From positions 1-64,000 of the forward strand of contig CBDUBC010000003.1 in assembly GCA_965365285.1 (NCBI GenBank): a DNA stretch of 64,000 bases. Reading direction: 5' to 3'. This stretch comes from JAURDE01 sp965365285 (GTDB lineage Bacteria > Bdellovibrionota > Bacteriovoracia > Bacteriovoracales > Bacteriovoracaceae). The notes beneath the pieces were generated by a model. That model did no database searches. It had not been told where the DNA came from and saw nothing but the letters and a program-made list of their open reading frames with translations. This document shows positions 17,721-25,864 of this stretch, one piece after another (within the stretch, counting starts at the first letter, position 1; every line of letters starts with the position of its first letter). A program made the position numbers and the translations under genes.

Positions 17721-18064
17721 TAGATATTCTCCTCAATATCATTCATGTCATCAGTTCTTAAGTATTCATAAACCTTAAGACTTAACATAAGAAAAAAAGC
17801 AAAAACGCCAAAACTTATGACGATCGCAGTGAGAATTAATGCCTGGGGAAGCGGATCGGCATGAGGAGTCACGAGAGATTTCATATTTTCAGGAATAAAG
17901 GCAGGAAGACCGCGATGATTTCCTCCTGCGACGAAAATAAGAAGGTTAATCCCATTAGAAAGGACAAGAATTCCAATAAGGTTTCGAATAAGAGATCTTT
18001 GAAGAAGCAGATAGAACCCTGTAAAGTAAATCATTCCCAAGGTGAAGGCCTTAAAAAAAATCAT
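17720..18064 (-). CDS. mnhC: Na+/H+ antiporter subunit C
   Basis: 114 residues, three membrane helices, NuoK-like. LIGILVLSNGINLLIFVAGG and PLPQALILTAIVISFGVFAF are typical of MnhC/NuoK. The last base of its stop region meets the mnhD start and its start overlaps mnhB, so translation is coupled. Confidence 0.92.
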   Translation of the reverse strand: MIFFKAFTLGMIYFTGFYLLLQRSLIRNLIGILVLSNGINLLIFVAGGNHRGLPAFIPENMKSLVTPHADPLPQALILTAIVISFGVFAFFLMLSLKVYEYLRTDDMNDIEENI

Positions 18065-18468
18065 ACCTCAAGCTCCTCCTCTAAAGCTTGCACCACCTGT
18101 AAAACCATCCCTGTCACAAGGAGATAGACTCCTAAATCAAAAAAGAAAACCGTTGAAGGGATAAAGCCTAGAATGTTTAGATCTGGCCACAACCCGGTTA
18201 AAAATGGCTTTTGAATAAAAAGAGGAATAGTACCCGCTGTAAGAGCACATAAAAGTCCAAAGGCCATCATAAACTTAGGATTCCAATGAAGTGATGGTTT
18301 TCCTTTTTCTTTGGTAAGAGATTTTAAAACGATAGAAACCGCTAGAATGAGCCCACCAATAAAACCTCCGCCTGGGTTATTATGACCTCGAAAAAGGATG
18401 ATAATAGAGACAACAATTTGAATAGGAAAAATAATCCTTACTGCCGTATTAAATATCCGAGAGTTCAT
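18061..18468 (-). CDS. mnhB: Na+/H+ antiporter subunit B
   Basis: 135 residues, four membrane segments; GHNNPGGGFIGGLILA is the conserved MnhB motif. It overlaps mnhA by 20 bases and mnhC by 4. Confidence 0.92.
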   Translation of the reverse strand: MNSRIFNTAVRIIFPIQIVVSIIILFRGHNNPGGGFIGGLILAVSIVLKSLTKEKGKPSLHWNPKFMMAFGLLCALTAGTIPLFIQKPFLTGLWPDLNILGFIPSTVFFFDLGVYLLVTGMVLQVVQALEEELEV

Positions 18469-20722
18469 TTTTTTCCTTTTTACTTTTCAGTAGAGAAAAA
18501 ACTCCAAGCCCTGCTAAACAAAGCACCGTAATTTCACCTAGAGTATCAAGACCTCTAAAATCAACCAGAATGACATTGACAACATTTCGCCCGCGCGCCA
18601 TCAAATAACTATTTTGAGAAAAGAAATTACTAATCTTAGGTTGAACATCGAGATTGAGTGCCTCAAGGGTAATTAATGCTAGAAAACTTGCAAGAGTTCC
18701 AGCGACTAGTAAGGAGATTATTTTTTTATTCTCATTCATATGGGAGCGATAAATTGGAAGTCTTCTAATAGCGATCACGAGAAGAACGAGAGTTAGAATC
18801 TCTACCATCATTTGTGTGAGGGCGAGATCTGGTGCACCATAAAGCGCGTAAATAAAAGTGACTCCTAATCCAATTCCACCAGAAGCGATAACGCTTCCTA
18901 ACCTCGACTTAAGCCTTATAGCAAGTAAACAGCTTGCATTCATTAAAAGCAAGGCGGCTAAATCAAGTGGGGCTACATCTTCCCAATTTAAATAAAGAGG
19001 AGTTCTAAATTGAGAAACAAGAGGAACAAGACAAGCAATGGTAAAAACCATAATTGTAACTATATATTTCCAATAGTCTCCATCTTGAAAATTGTTAATA
19101 AAGTTCCCGGAAAAAGAAATGAGTGCATTAAGTATTCTCTTATAAATATTATAGGCCTTATCGATAAAAGGCATTCTTTTGGTAGTGAGATTTTTAGTCC
19201 ATCGATATAATAAGTAAGACAGGACGAATACAGCAATGCTTAAAGCAAGCAACCCATCAGGTTTATGCCATAGAGTTAAAATTTCAGGATGCGGTTTTCC
19301 AATCACTCCTAGAACAGAGCGATTAATGATCATCTCAGTTAAAGAGTTTGCAAAGACTCCAAAAATCAATCCTGCTAATCCGATCATAAAAGGACAAATC
19401 CACAGAAGAAGAGAAAGGTCTTTATTATGGGGAGATTCTTTTGATTTTTTAAAGAAGGGTAAAAGATACTTTAGTGTCGCACTCACCATCATAAGGTTAG
19501 CAAGAGAAAGAGCTACTAGACTAAAAATAGAATGCTCTTGGGCCGATTTATAGAAAAGATGCTTAGAAACATAACCTACAAACGGAGGAAGTCCAAGCAT
19601 TGATATGGCCGCTAAAAAAGCGACAAGACTAGTGAGCGGTAAAAACTTTCTAAGATTGGACAAATGTGTAAGGTCTCTTGTATGCATATGGTGATCAATA
19701 GATCCCACGGTCATAAAAAGAGAAGATTTAAAAAGAGCATGGGTCAAAATATAAACAATTCCAGCTTGCAGACCAAGGTCAGACCCTAATCCCACTAAAG
19801 CAAAAATAATTCCCAATGAACTTATGGTGGTAAAGGCCAAAAGCCTTTTAAGATCAGTTTGAAATAGAGCGCTAAAAGCTCCCAAAAGTGCTGTAAAGGA
19901 ACCAATCACGATCAGAGAGTCTAGAGCAATAATACTTTGTCTGATTAAAGGAAAAAATACAATAACTAGAAAAATACCGGCCTTTACCATTGTCGCAGAA
20001 TGAAGAAAGGCACTGACTGGAGTTGGCGCAACCATGGCTCGTGGTAACCAAAAATGAAATGGAAATTGTGCTGATTTTGTGAAGGCCGCGATTAAAAGAC
20101 TACCTAGAATCCAAGGAAAGAATTTAAAGCTGGAGGCATCAAGGCTTACGATTTGATTTAGCTCTAGAGTTTTCACATCGAGAAAAAAAAGAACGATAGC
20201 GGCAAGAAAAAAAAGATCCCCAAAACCTGTCACAAAAAGTGCTGTTTTAGCATTTTCTCGAGCAATTTCAACCTGGTGAGAATATCCAATAAGAAGAAAG
20301 GAAGTGATCCCTGTAAGCTCCCAAAAAATGAAGGTTAGCATCAGGTTATTACTGAGAACGACTCCAAGCATACTCATCTTAAATAGAAGTATGACTGCAA
20401 GAAATCGCCCTTCTTCTTCATTTTTATTAAAATAGCTAAAAGAATAACTTAAAATGAATGTACCTATAAAGCTTATGAGAGTGGCAAAGAGGAGATTAAA
20501 GCCATTTTGATGAAAAGAAAGATAAAGCCCCCATTCTTTAAACCAAGGATAAGAAAAAATAATTTGGTTGAGTTGTCCTCTAAAAAATAATTGCTCACCA
20601 AATAAGAAACAAAGACCAAAAGAATAAAGGACTACGGAAGCGTAACTCACTCCTCTGCCTAATTTATAAATAAATGGTAAAAGAGCAGCTAAAATAAACC
20701 CGCAAAAAAAATAGCTAATCAA
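18449..20722 (-). CDS. mnhA: Na+/H+ antiporter subunit A
   Basis: 757 residues. The N-terminal two thirds is the antiporter-like domain: FWELTGITSFLLIGYS, FTKSAQFPFHFWLPRAM with the conserved lysine, and AFLHSATMVKAGIF. The C-terminal third holds the MnhA-specific parts, a DUF4040-like block (GAPDLALTQMMVEILTLVLL) and a short MbhE-like block (DFRGLDTLGEITVL). It is the largest, proton-translocating subunit, and a complete MnhA by domain content. Translation probably couples to mnhB through the 20-base overlap. The operon suggests life in sodium-rich or alkaline surroundings. Confidence 0.93.
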   Translation of the reverse strand: MISYFFCGFILAALLPFIYKLGRGVSYASVVLYSFGLCFLFGEQLFFRGQLNQIIFSYPWFKEWGLYLSFHQNGFNLLFATLISFIGTFILSYSFSYFNKNEEEGRFLAVILLFKMSMLGVVLSNNLMLTFIFWELTGITSFLLIGYSHQVEIARENAKTALFVTGFGDLFFLAAIVLFFLDVKTLELNQIVSLDASSFKFFPWILGSLLIAAFTKSAQFPFHFWLPRAMVAPTPVSAFLHSATMVKAGIFLVIVFFPLIRQSIIALDSLIVIGSFTALLGAFSALFQTDLKRLLAFTTISSLGIIFALVGLGSDLGLQAGIVYILTHALFKSSLFMTVGSIDHHMHTRDLTHLSNLRKFLPLTSLVAFLAAISMLGLPPFVGYVSKHLFYKSAQEHSIFSLVALSLANLMMVSATLKYLLPFFKKSKESPHNKDLSLLLWICPFMIGLAGLIFGVFANSLTEMIINRSVLGVIGKPHPEILTLWHKPDGLLALSIAVFVLSYLLYRWTKNLTTKRMPFIDKAYNIYKRILNALISFSGNFINNFQDGDYWKYIVTIMVFTIACLVPLVSQFRTPLYLNWEDVAPLDLAALLLMNASCLLAIRLKSRLGSVIASGGIGLGVTFIYALYGAPDLALTQMMVEILTLVLLVIAIRRLPIYRSHMNENKKIISLLVAGTLASFLALITLEALNLDVQPKISNFFSQNSYLMARGRNVVNVILVDFRGLDTLGEITVLCLAGLGVFSLLKSKKEKNELSDI

Positions 20723-20733
20723 AATTTACCCTT

Positions 20734-21729
20734 TTAGGCCTTCCAGTCTCGTTCAAGCCTTGGTTTATTATTGAGGATGTTTTCTATTTTTTCACAGATA
20801 TCGGTGGTAAGCTTTGGGATCACCTCTAATGAATCTAGATTTTCAGAGAGTTGATTCTCTTTGGAAGCCCCCAAAATGACAGTAGAGACATGAGGGTTAA
20901 GAAGACACCAGGCAAGAGATAACTGAGTGAGGCTCACGCCAATTTCTTTAGCTATTTTTTCGAGCTCAATCGCTTTTTGAACTTTATTCTGCCCTTCCTC
21001 ACTTTTAAGCTGATCTTTTAACCAGGAGAAGTTTTCAAGAGACATCCGCGAACCTGATGGGATCCCCTTATTATATTTACCTGTAAGAATACCGCTGGCT
21101 AATGGAGACCAAATGGTTGTTCCAATCCCAACCTCTTTAAATACTCTAAGGTATTCACTCTCTAATTTTTCACGATGGAAAAGATTATATTGTGGTTGCT
21201 CCATACTCGGGCCAACAAGTTTGTATTCTTTAGCGATGGCGTGGGCATGCATAATTTGATCCGCATTCCACTCGCTAGTTCCCCAGTAAAAAATCTTTCC
21301 TTGGGACATGAGATGATTCATCGTGATCACGATTTCTTCCATCGGCGTGTCTTCATCAGGTCTATGACAAAAGTAAAGATCAAGATAATCAACTTGAAGT
21401 CTATCTAAGGCGGCGTGACATGCTTCAACGAGATGTTTTCGATTTAATCCTCTTTGAGTGGGAAGTGATCCCCCCCAAAAAACTTTAGAGGATACCATGA
21501 AGGTATCTCGTGGCCATTTGAGAGACCTAAGAGTCTTTCCCATGATGACTTCAGACTCTCCTGCTGCATAAACCTCTGCGTTATCAAAAAAGTTGACTCC
21601 CCTTTCATAGGCCAAAGACATAAGATTTTCAGAAAGTTTGGTATCGACTTGGTTTCCATAGGTAACCCATGTACCAAATGAGAGTGACGAGACAAATGTT
21701 CCTGATCTGCCGAGCTTCCGGTACTGCAT
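20734..21729 (-). CDS. Aldo/keto reductase, potassium-channel beta-subunit-like
   Basis: 331 residues, NADPH-dependent aldo-keto reductase. The tetrad is visible: Asp and Tyr in NFFDNAEVYAAGESE, Lys in MVSSKVFWGG, His in DLYFCHRPDED. SPLASGILTGKYNKGIP and LGASKENQLSENL complete the NADP site. The FFDNAEVYAAGESE/SSKVFWGG phrasing is that of Kv-beta-like AKRs. It sits 11 bases upstream of mnhA on the same strand and is preceded by a good promoter, so it may lead the antiporter operon. Substrate unknown. Confidence 0.88.
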   Translation of the reverse strand: MQYRKLGRSGTFVSSLSFGTWVTYGNQVDTKLSENLMSLAYERGVNFFDNAEVYAAGESEVIMGKTLRSLKWPRDTFMVSSKVFWGGSLPTQRGLNRKHLVEACHAALDRLQVDYLDLYFCHRPDEDTPMEEIVITMNHLMSQGKIFYWGTSEWNADQIMHAHAIAKEYKLVGPSMEQPQYNLFHREKLESEYLRVFKEVGIGTTIWSPLASGILTGKYNKGIPSGSRMSLENFSWLKDQLKSEEGQNKVQKAIELEKIAKEIGVSLTQLSLAWCLLNPHVSTVILGASKENQLSENLDSLEVIPKLTTDICEKIENILNNKPRLERDWKA

Positions 21730-21757
21730 GGTTAAATCTCCTTATTTAACTAGGGAG

Positions 21758-21788
21758 ATTATACAACGCTTTATTTATGACCGTCTAA
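21758..21788 (-). promoter_or_regulatory. Promoter of the aldo/keto reductase-mnh operon
   Basis: Minus-strand TTAGAC (21788-21783), 19-base spacer, perfect TATAAT (21763-21758). AAGGAG then precedes the ATG at 21729. No other comparable promoter was noticed between this gene and mnhA. Confidence 0.55.
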
Positions 21789-21792
21789 TAAC

Positions 21793-22407
21793 TTATTTAA
21801 AGTAAGGATTCTCTCCAGCATTATGATCTGTCTCATCCCTTACACCCTCAATTTCAGGAACATGTTCTTTGAGAAGATTTTCTACGCCTTGCTTAACGGT
21901 CACCGTAATCTGAGAGCAACCTTGGCAACCTCCTCCAAACTTGAGAATTGCGATTCGATTTTGAATATCGACTAGCTGAGCATATCCACCGTGACCGGCG
22001 AGTGCTGGATTGATAAATTCTTGTAGAACAGATTGAACTTTTTTACCAAGCTCAGTTCCAAGAACTTCAGAGTTTTCAACATTTGGTTTTTTATCCCCAT
22101 AGATTTTATTAAGTAAACCTTGTGAAAAATAAGGGCGATCGCTTTCATTTGCTTTTCTAATAGCGCTTCCAACTAGAGGTCCAAACTCTTTCCAAGTCTT
22201 TTCAGAGTTTTTCTTTACGGTCACAGAGTTTTGTTTAACGTAAACCTCTTGGACCCCTTCGATATCAAAGATGAATTCACAAAGAGCTGAGCCGAGGGCC
22301 TCGTCTGTTGATTTACAGTAGTAAGTTGCGGCCTCTAGGAAAGTTTCCGTTGTTTTAAATTCACAGACATCCGGATTGGATGTTGGAAAAGCATGAATCT
22401 CAATCAT
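21793..22407 (-). CDS. Nfu/NifU-type Fe-S scaffold protein
   Basis: 204 residues with two domains. The N-terminal part is a Nfu_N/scaffold domain (about 1-90, including FDIEGVQEVYVKQNSVTVKK). The C-terminal part is a NifU-like domain with the cluster-binding CxxC in GGGCQGCSQITVTVKQGVENLL (about residues 160-175). Cytosolic; holds and delivers Fe-S clusters. It follows the Mrp ATPase gene by 11 bases on the same strand, which fits joint function in cluster transfer. Confidence 0.9.
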   Translation of the reverse strand: MIEIHAFPTSNPDVCEFKTTETFLEAATYYCKSTDEALGSALCEFIFDIEGVQEVYVKQNSVTVKKNSEKTWKEFGPLVGSAIRKANESDRPYFSQGLLNKIYGDKKPNVENSEVLGTELGKKVQSVLQEFINPALAGHGGYAQLVDIQNRIAILKFGGGCQGCSQITVTVKQGVENLLKEHVPEIEGVRDETDHNAGENPYFK

Positions 22408-22418
22408 GTTAGAACCCT

Positions 22419-23570
22419 TTATACGCTAAATGATGGGCCATCTTGAGGTCCGATCACTCCCATGGCCTTTAAATTAGTATATTTATAAATTCCTGTATTA
22501 TGACCATCAGAGAAATTAAAGGTTACCCCGTAACGTCCAATTGGTCTTTGTCCTAAAACAGTAATATCTAGCGGTACTGATTTAGGATCAAGAATTCTTT
22601 TTCCTGTATTTTCGTCCACGCAAGAAGCACAAGGACAAACTAGTCGAAGATCATAAGAGCTTAACTTGGTATGCGTTTCATCGTGCCAAGTAAGAGTAAC
22701 CTCTGAGCCTTCGGATTTAATTTCCGTGGGTTCATTCGCCTGAGCATCTTTTTCTCTTCGAATGAGTTCTTCAACAAGCTTTTCCCCCACTTTAGCAAAA
22801 GATGCCTTGGCCGGAGAATCCTCATCTCTTAGTACGACGGCCGTACCATCATCTCCGCCTTGCATAATAGAAAGATCGAGTGGAATTTCACCAAGGAAAG
22901 GCACATCAAGCTTTTTAGAGAGTTCAGCTCCTCCACCTTTTCCAAAGACATGATTCATTTCATTACAGTGAGCACAAGCTAGTCCACTCATGTTTTCAAC
23001 AATCCCTAAAATCGGAACATTCACGGTCTTAAACATGGAAAGACCTTTCTTAGCAATTTCAACGGCTACTTTTTGAGGAGTAGTCACAATGATAGCGCCG
23101 GAGAGGTGCGCTTGTTGTGCTAGAGTCAATTGAATATCTCCTGTTCCAGGAGGAAGATCGATAAAAAGGAAATCAAGCTCTCCCCAACAAACACCACCAA
23201 GAAATTGTTGGATGGCCTTAATGGCAATAGGAGCACGAACTACCATAGCTTCATCACTTGGATTAATAGAGGCCATAGAGATAAATTTAACTCCATCTTT
23301 TTCAATTGGCATAATCTGACCATTTACGGCCTTAGGAGCTTCTCTACTTCCAAGGAGTCCAGGTTGAGTTGGACCATAAAGATCGGCATCAATTACACCG
23401 ACTTTCATTCCCTTTCTGGCCATCATCAGCGCGAGGTTAGCGGTCATGGTACTTTTACCAACACCACCTTTTCCACTGGCCACAGCGATAATGTTTTTTA
23501 CGCTACCAGTTCCTGGTTTTATATCTTTAGGTTGTTCATCCTTCTTCTTTTTCCAATTGAAAAGGCCCAT
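22419..23570 (-). CDS. mrp: Mrp/NBP35-family Fe-S carrier ATPase with C-terminal DUF971 domain
   Basis: 383 residues. Residues about 28-275 are the Mrp/ApbC ATPase: deviant Walker A ASGKGGVGKSTMTANLA, DADLYGPTQPGLLG, FLFIDLPPGTGD (Walker B), and a CxxC in LACAHCNEMNHVFG that bridges an Fe-S cluster between subunits. From about 288 to the end a DUF971/gamma-butyrobetaine-hydroxylase N-like domain follows, with CPCASC, DENTGKRI and GRYGVTFNFSDGHNTGIY; its cysteines may bind metal. Such fusions occur in other bacteria. It leads the mrp-nfu pair from a strong promoter. Confidence 0.92.
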   Translation of the reverse strand: MGLFNWKKKKDEQPKDIKPGTGSVKNIIAVASGKGGVGKSTMTANLALMMARKGMKVGVIDADLYGPTQPGLLGSREAPKAVNGQIMPIEKDGVKFISMASINPSDEAMVVRAPIAIKAIQQFLGGVCWGELDFLFIDLPPGTGDIQLTLAQQAHLSGAIIVTTPQKVAVEIAKKGLSMFKTVNVPILGIVENMSGLACAHCNEMNHVFGKGGGAELSKKLDVPFLGEIPLDLSIMQGGDDGTAVVLRDEDSPAKASFAKVGEKLVEELIRREKDAQANEPTEIKSEGSEVTLTWHDETHTKLSSYDLRLVCPCASCVDENTGKRILDPKSVPLDITVLGQRPIGRYGVTFNFSDGHNTGIYKYTNLKAMGVIGPQDGPSFSV

Positions 23571-23602
23571 ACATCTCCTTAAAAGCTAAAATAAATCAGG
23601 GC

Positions 23603-23631
23603 TTTATATCACCGTTGTTAATTATGGGCAA
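23603..23631 (-). promoter_or_regulatory. Promoter of mrp-nfu
   Basis: Minus-strand TTGCCC (23631-23626), exactly 17-base spacer, TATAAA (23608-23603) with TG in the extended -10 position. AAGGAG follows before the mrp ATG. One of the best sigma70-type promoters in the window. Confidence 0.7.
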
Positions 23632-23675
23632 ATAAGGTCGTATTTTAAAATGAAGTTCTAAGGGTTATCAAAGAC

Positions 23676-24080
23676 TTAATGCTGGCAGCTAGGACAGATG
23701 CCAAAAAACTCGAGACTGTGCTCGAGATCTATATAGCCCTTTTGACCAAGCATTTTGTCGACTTCTTTAAGAAAACAAAAAGAGACTTTTTCAACTTTCT
23801 TGCAAGTTTTGCAGATTAAATGGTGGTGGTGATGGGAGGGATCATCGATTTCATAACGAACCACATCATCCCCAAAAAAACACTTTTTGATGAGCCCCTT
23901 TTGTTCAAAGCTCGATAAACACCTATAAATAGTAGCTTGATCACATAGGTCTAACCCCAGTGCCTTGTGAATCTCATCAGCAGAGAAGGGCCCGTGGTTT
24001 TTTTTAAGATAATTTAGTATTGCTAGCCGCGGTTTTGTAACACTAAGCCCCGCATTTTTAAGCCCATCCTTAAGGTTCAT
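23676..24080 (-). CDS. Fur-family metalloregulator
   Basis: 134 residues. N-terminal winged helix (SVTKPRLAILNYLKKNHGPFSADEIH, then DQATIYRCLSSFEQKGLIKK), a metal-sensing segment with DDPSHHHHHLICKTCKKVEKVSFC, and a C-terminal CPSC. The two CxxC pairs form the structural zinc site of Fur proteins. Whether it is Fur, Zur or PerR cannot be told by eye; the divergent MerC-family gene hints at heavy-metal or zinc response. No clear inverted-repeat operator was identified in the 127-base spacer. Confidence 0.9.
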   Translation of the reverse strand: MNLKDGLKNAGLSVTKPRLAILNYLKKNHGPFSADEIHKALGLDLCDQATIYRCLSSFEQKGLIKKCFFGDDVVRYEIDDPSHHHHHLICKTCKKVEKVSFCFLKEVDKMLGQKGYIDLEHSLEFFGICPSCQH

Positions 24081-24207
24081 GGTCGCAAACTAGCAGTCTT
24101 TTTGAGTTCTTGCCAGTGGCTTGTAAAAAAGAACATTTTTGCAAATGACTTGAAATTATCTTCACAATGTGGTTTTTTACGCCATCTAAATAAATGAGAG
24201 GAAAAGA

Positions 24208-24591
24208 GTGAATTTAGAAGGGCACAATGAAATCGATAAAGTGGGAATTTCCTTATCAGGACTATGCGCGATCCACTGCATTTTAACGCCAATTCTTCTT
24301 ATTTTTATGCCAAATTTAGGTGAGTATTTTGAGCATGAACTGGTCCATATGGCATTTTTCTTCCTTGTAGCACCTGTTGCTTTTTTTAGTTTTTATAGGG
24401 TTTATAAGGTCCATAGAGATAAAATTCCATTCATTTTGGGTACGATAGGCTCAGGACTTTTAATAGTAACACTTGTTGAGCACGGCCACTCTCATAGTCT
24501 TCACCTCCTCTCCATCGTAGGAAGTATTCTTTTGGTTGCCGGTCATTTCATCAGCTTAAGAAAGTGCCGATGTGTAGGGCATAGTCATTAA
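24208..24591 (+). CDS. MerC-domain membrane protein
   Basis: 127 residues, four membrane segments. GISLSGLCAIHCILTPILL matches the MerC family, whose members move or handle mercury or other soft metals; the CxxxxxxC-type cysteines of classical MerC are only partly present (C in GLCAIHC). The C-terminus is rich in His and Cys (KCRCVGHSH), which could bind metal. Start GTG at 24208 with GAGAGGAA upstream. Divergent from the Fur-family gene. Confidence 0.75.
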   Translation: MNLEGHNEIDKVGISLSGLCAIHCILTPILLIFMPNLGEYFEHELVHMAFFFLVAPVAFFSFYRVYKVHRDKIPFILGTIGSGLLIVTLVEHGHSHSLHLLSIVGSILLVAGHFISLRKCRCVGHSH

Positions 24592-24734
24592 TTCGAAGAG
24601 ATCTCTTTAATAATTTGATTAAGATCGACATTCACATTACCCATAAGTTGAGTAATTGCCTCTTTGGCCTCATCAAGTTTTCCTTCATCAATCATTTTTT
24701 CAATTTCTTCAATTCGAGTTATAAAATCACTCAT
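24588..24734 (-). CDS. Small acidic protein (48 aa)
   Basis: A short frame from ATG at 24734 to TAA at 24588-24590. The start has an excellent AAGGAG ribosome-binding site six bases upstream, which strongly supports translation. The product is a single amphipathic, acidic helical hairpin (MSDFITRIEEIEKMIDEGKL, then LDEAKEAITQL, ending KEISSN) without membrane segment or cysteine. No family recognised. Its stop lies within the four bases shared with the merC stop (24588-24591), the same arrangement as at other real convergent genes here, which supports it as a gene. Confidence 0.65.
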   Translation of the reverse strand: MSDFITRIEEIEKMIDEGKLDEAKEAITQLMGNVNVDLNQIIKEISSN

Positions 24735-24856
24735 AAAAAACTCCTTAGAATTATTGTACCCCATCTAATAGAGCTTTTGAGAGTAATGGCCATAATTACC
24801 TAATCTAAACTATTAGAATTATTGATAAATAATTCGTGAACTTTTTACTTCGCGGA

Positions 24857-24884
24857 TTGAAATCAACAGAAATCAGCCTAATAT
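24857..24884 (+). promoter_or_regulatory. Promoter of the metallopeptidase-ATP-grasp pair, apparently leaderless
   Basis: TTGAAA (24857-24862), 16-base spacer, TAATAT (24879-24884), then eight bases to an ATG at 24893. Transcription would start at or next to the ATG, leaving no room for a Shine-Dalgarno sequence. Confidence 0.55.
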
Positions 24885-24892
24885 TGTGGGCT

Positions 24893-25864
24893 ATGTTAAG
24901 TGATAGACTAAAAGAGCTCAGAATTAAGGATTTGAACTTGGACCTAGAAAAGTCTTGGGTGTTTCCCTATATTCAAAAGCTTTATGCTGAACTTGATTCT
25001 AAAAATATCAAACTAAAACCCAAAATTTGGATTTCAGATGATTGGTTTTGTCCTGATGGAACTACGGGGTTTGCGATCCCCTTTTATCTACTCAACAAAG
25101 AGCTTATTGATCTAGAAGTCTCTATGATAGGAGAGGCCGAAGGCAAGAGCGCAGATTGGTTAATGATGCTTCTAAGGCACGAAACGGCACATGCTCTGGA
25201 TAATGCTTATTATTTAAGAAGAAATAAAAAGAGACAAAAGCTTTTTGGTCTTACCTCTGTCCCCTACCCAATAAGCTATACACCTAAACCTTATGATAAA
25301 AACTATGTCGCTCACCTCGAGCCTTTCTATGCTCAGGCACATCCTGATGAAGACTGGGCCGAAACATTTGCTGTATGGTTGAACCCTCAAAATAATTGGA
25401 AAAAAACCTACGAAGACTGGCCTGCCTTAAAAAAGCTTAAGCTTTGTGATGAGTTGATGAACCAAATCAAAGGAAAAGAACCTTATTGTAAAAGATTCAT
25501 TAAAGATACGCTCTACACAGAAATCGAAATGACACTGTTTGATTATTATAAGGAAAAGAAAAAAAGACTACGAATCGAGAGGTATAAAAAATTCGAGGAG
25601 TCTGTAAAAGGTGAATTTTGCCTAAGTCTCCTAAAAGAATTAGAAACATCGAAAAAAGATCAATTAGTCGCTAATCTTTGTAAATCTATTCATAAAAGAG
25701 ACTTTATTGTAAAAAGATATATTGAGAGTATCCAAGAAATATGTTCCCGTTCTAAATTTGATTTGAAAAAAAATAAAAGGGATAAGAAAATAGACCTTAT
25801 AGAAGCTTTAATGAAGCCTTCAAACGAATACTTTAAGTCAGGTTTACACAAGGTATATATGTGA
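24893..25864 (+). CDS. Putative zinc metallopeptidase
   Basis: About 323 residues from the ATG at 24893 (the frame is open back to a GTG at 24836, but a promoter overlaps that part). The key site is LLRHETAHALDNAYYL, an HExxH zinc motif, followed about 55 residues later by HPDEDWAETFAVWLN, whose Glu is placed to be the third ligand as in gluzincin-like putative zinc-binding metallopeptidases. Flanking WFCPDGTTGFAIPFYLL is also conserved-looking. No signal peptide, so it acts in the cytosol. The C-terminal third is highly charged and helical. It overlaps the ATP-grasp gene (GTGA), implying tight co-expression. Substrate unknown. Confidence 0.7.
   Translation: MLSDRLKELRIKDLNLDLEKSWVFPYIQKLYAELDSKNIKLKPKIWISDDWFCPDGTTGFAIPFYLLNKELIDLEVSMIGEAEGKSADWLMMLLRHETAHALDNAYYLRRNKKRQKLFGLTSVPYPISYTPKPYDKNYVAHLEPFYAQAHPDEDWAETFAVWLNPQNNWKKTYEDWPALKKLKLCDELMNQIKGKEPYCKRFIKDTLYTEIEMTLFDYYKEKKKRLRIERYKKFEESVKGEFCLSLLKELETSKKDQLVANLCKSIHKRDFIVKRYIESIQEICSRSKFDLKKNKRDKKIDLIEALMKPSNEYFKSGLHKVYM

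Noticed and set aside
24836..24892. GTG at 24836 as start of the metallopeptidase
   Set aside because: This stretch contains the TTGAAA-N16-TAATAT promoter and gives a hydrophobic extension unlike the rest of the protein.
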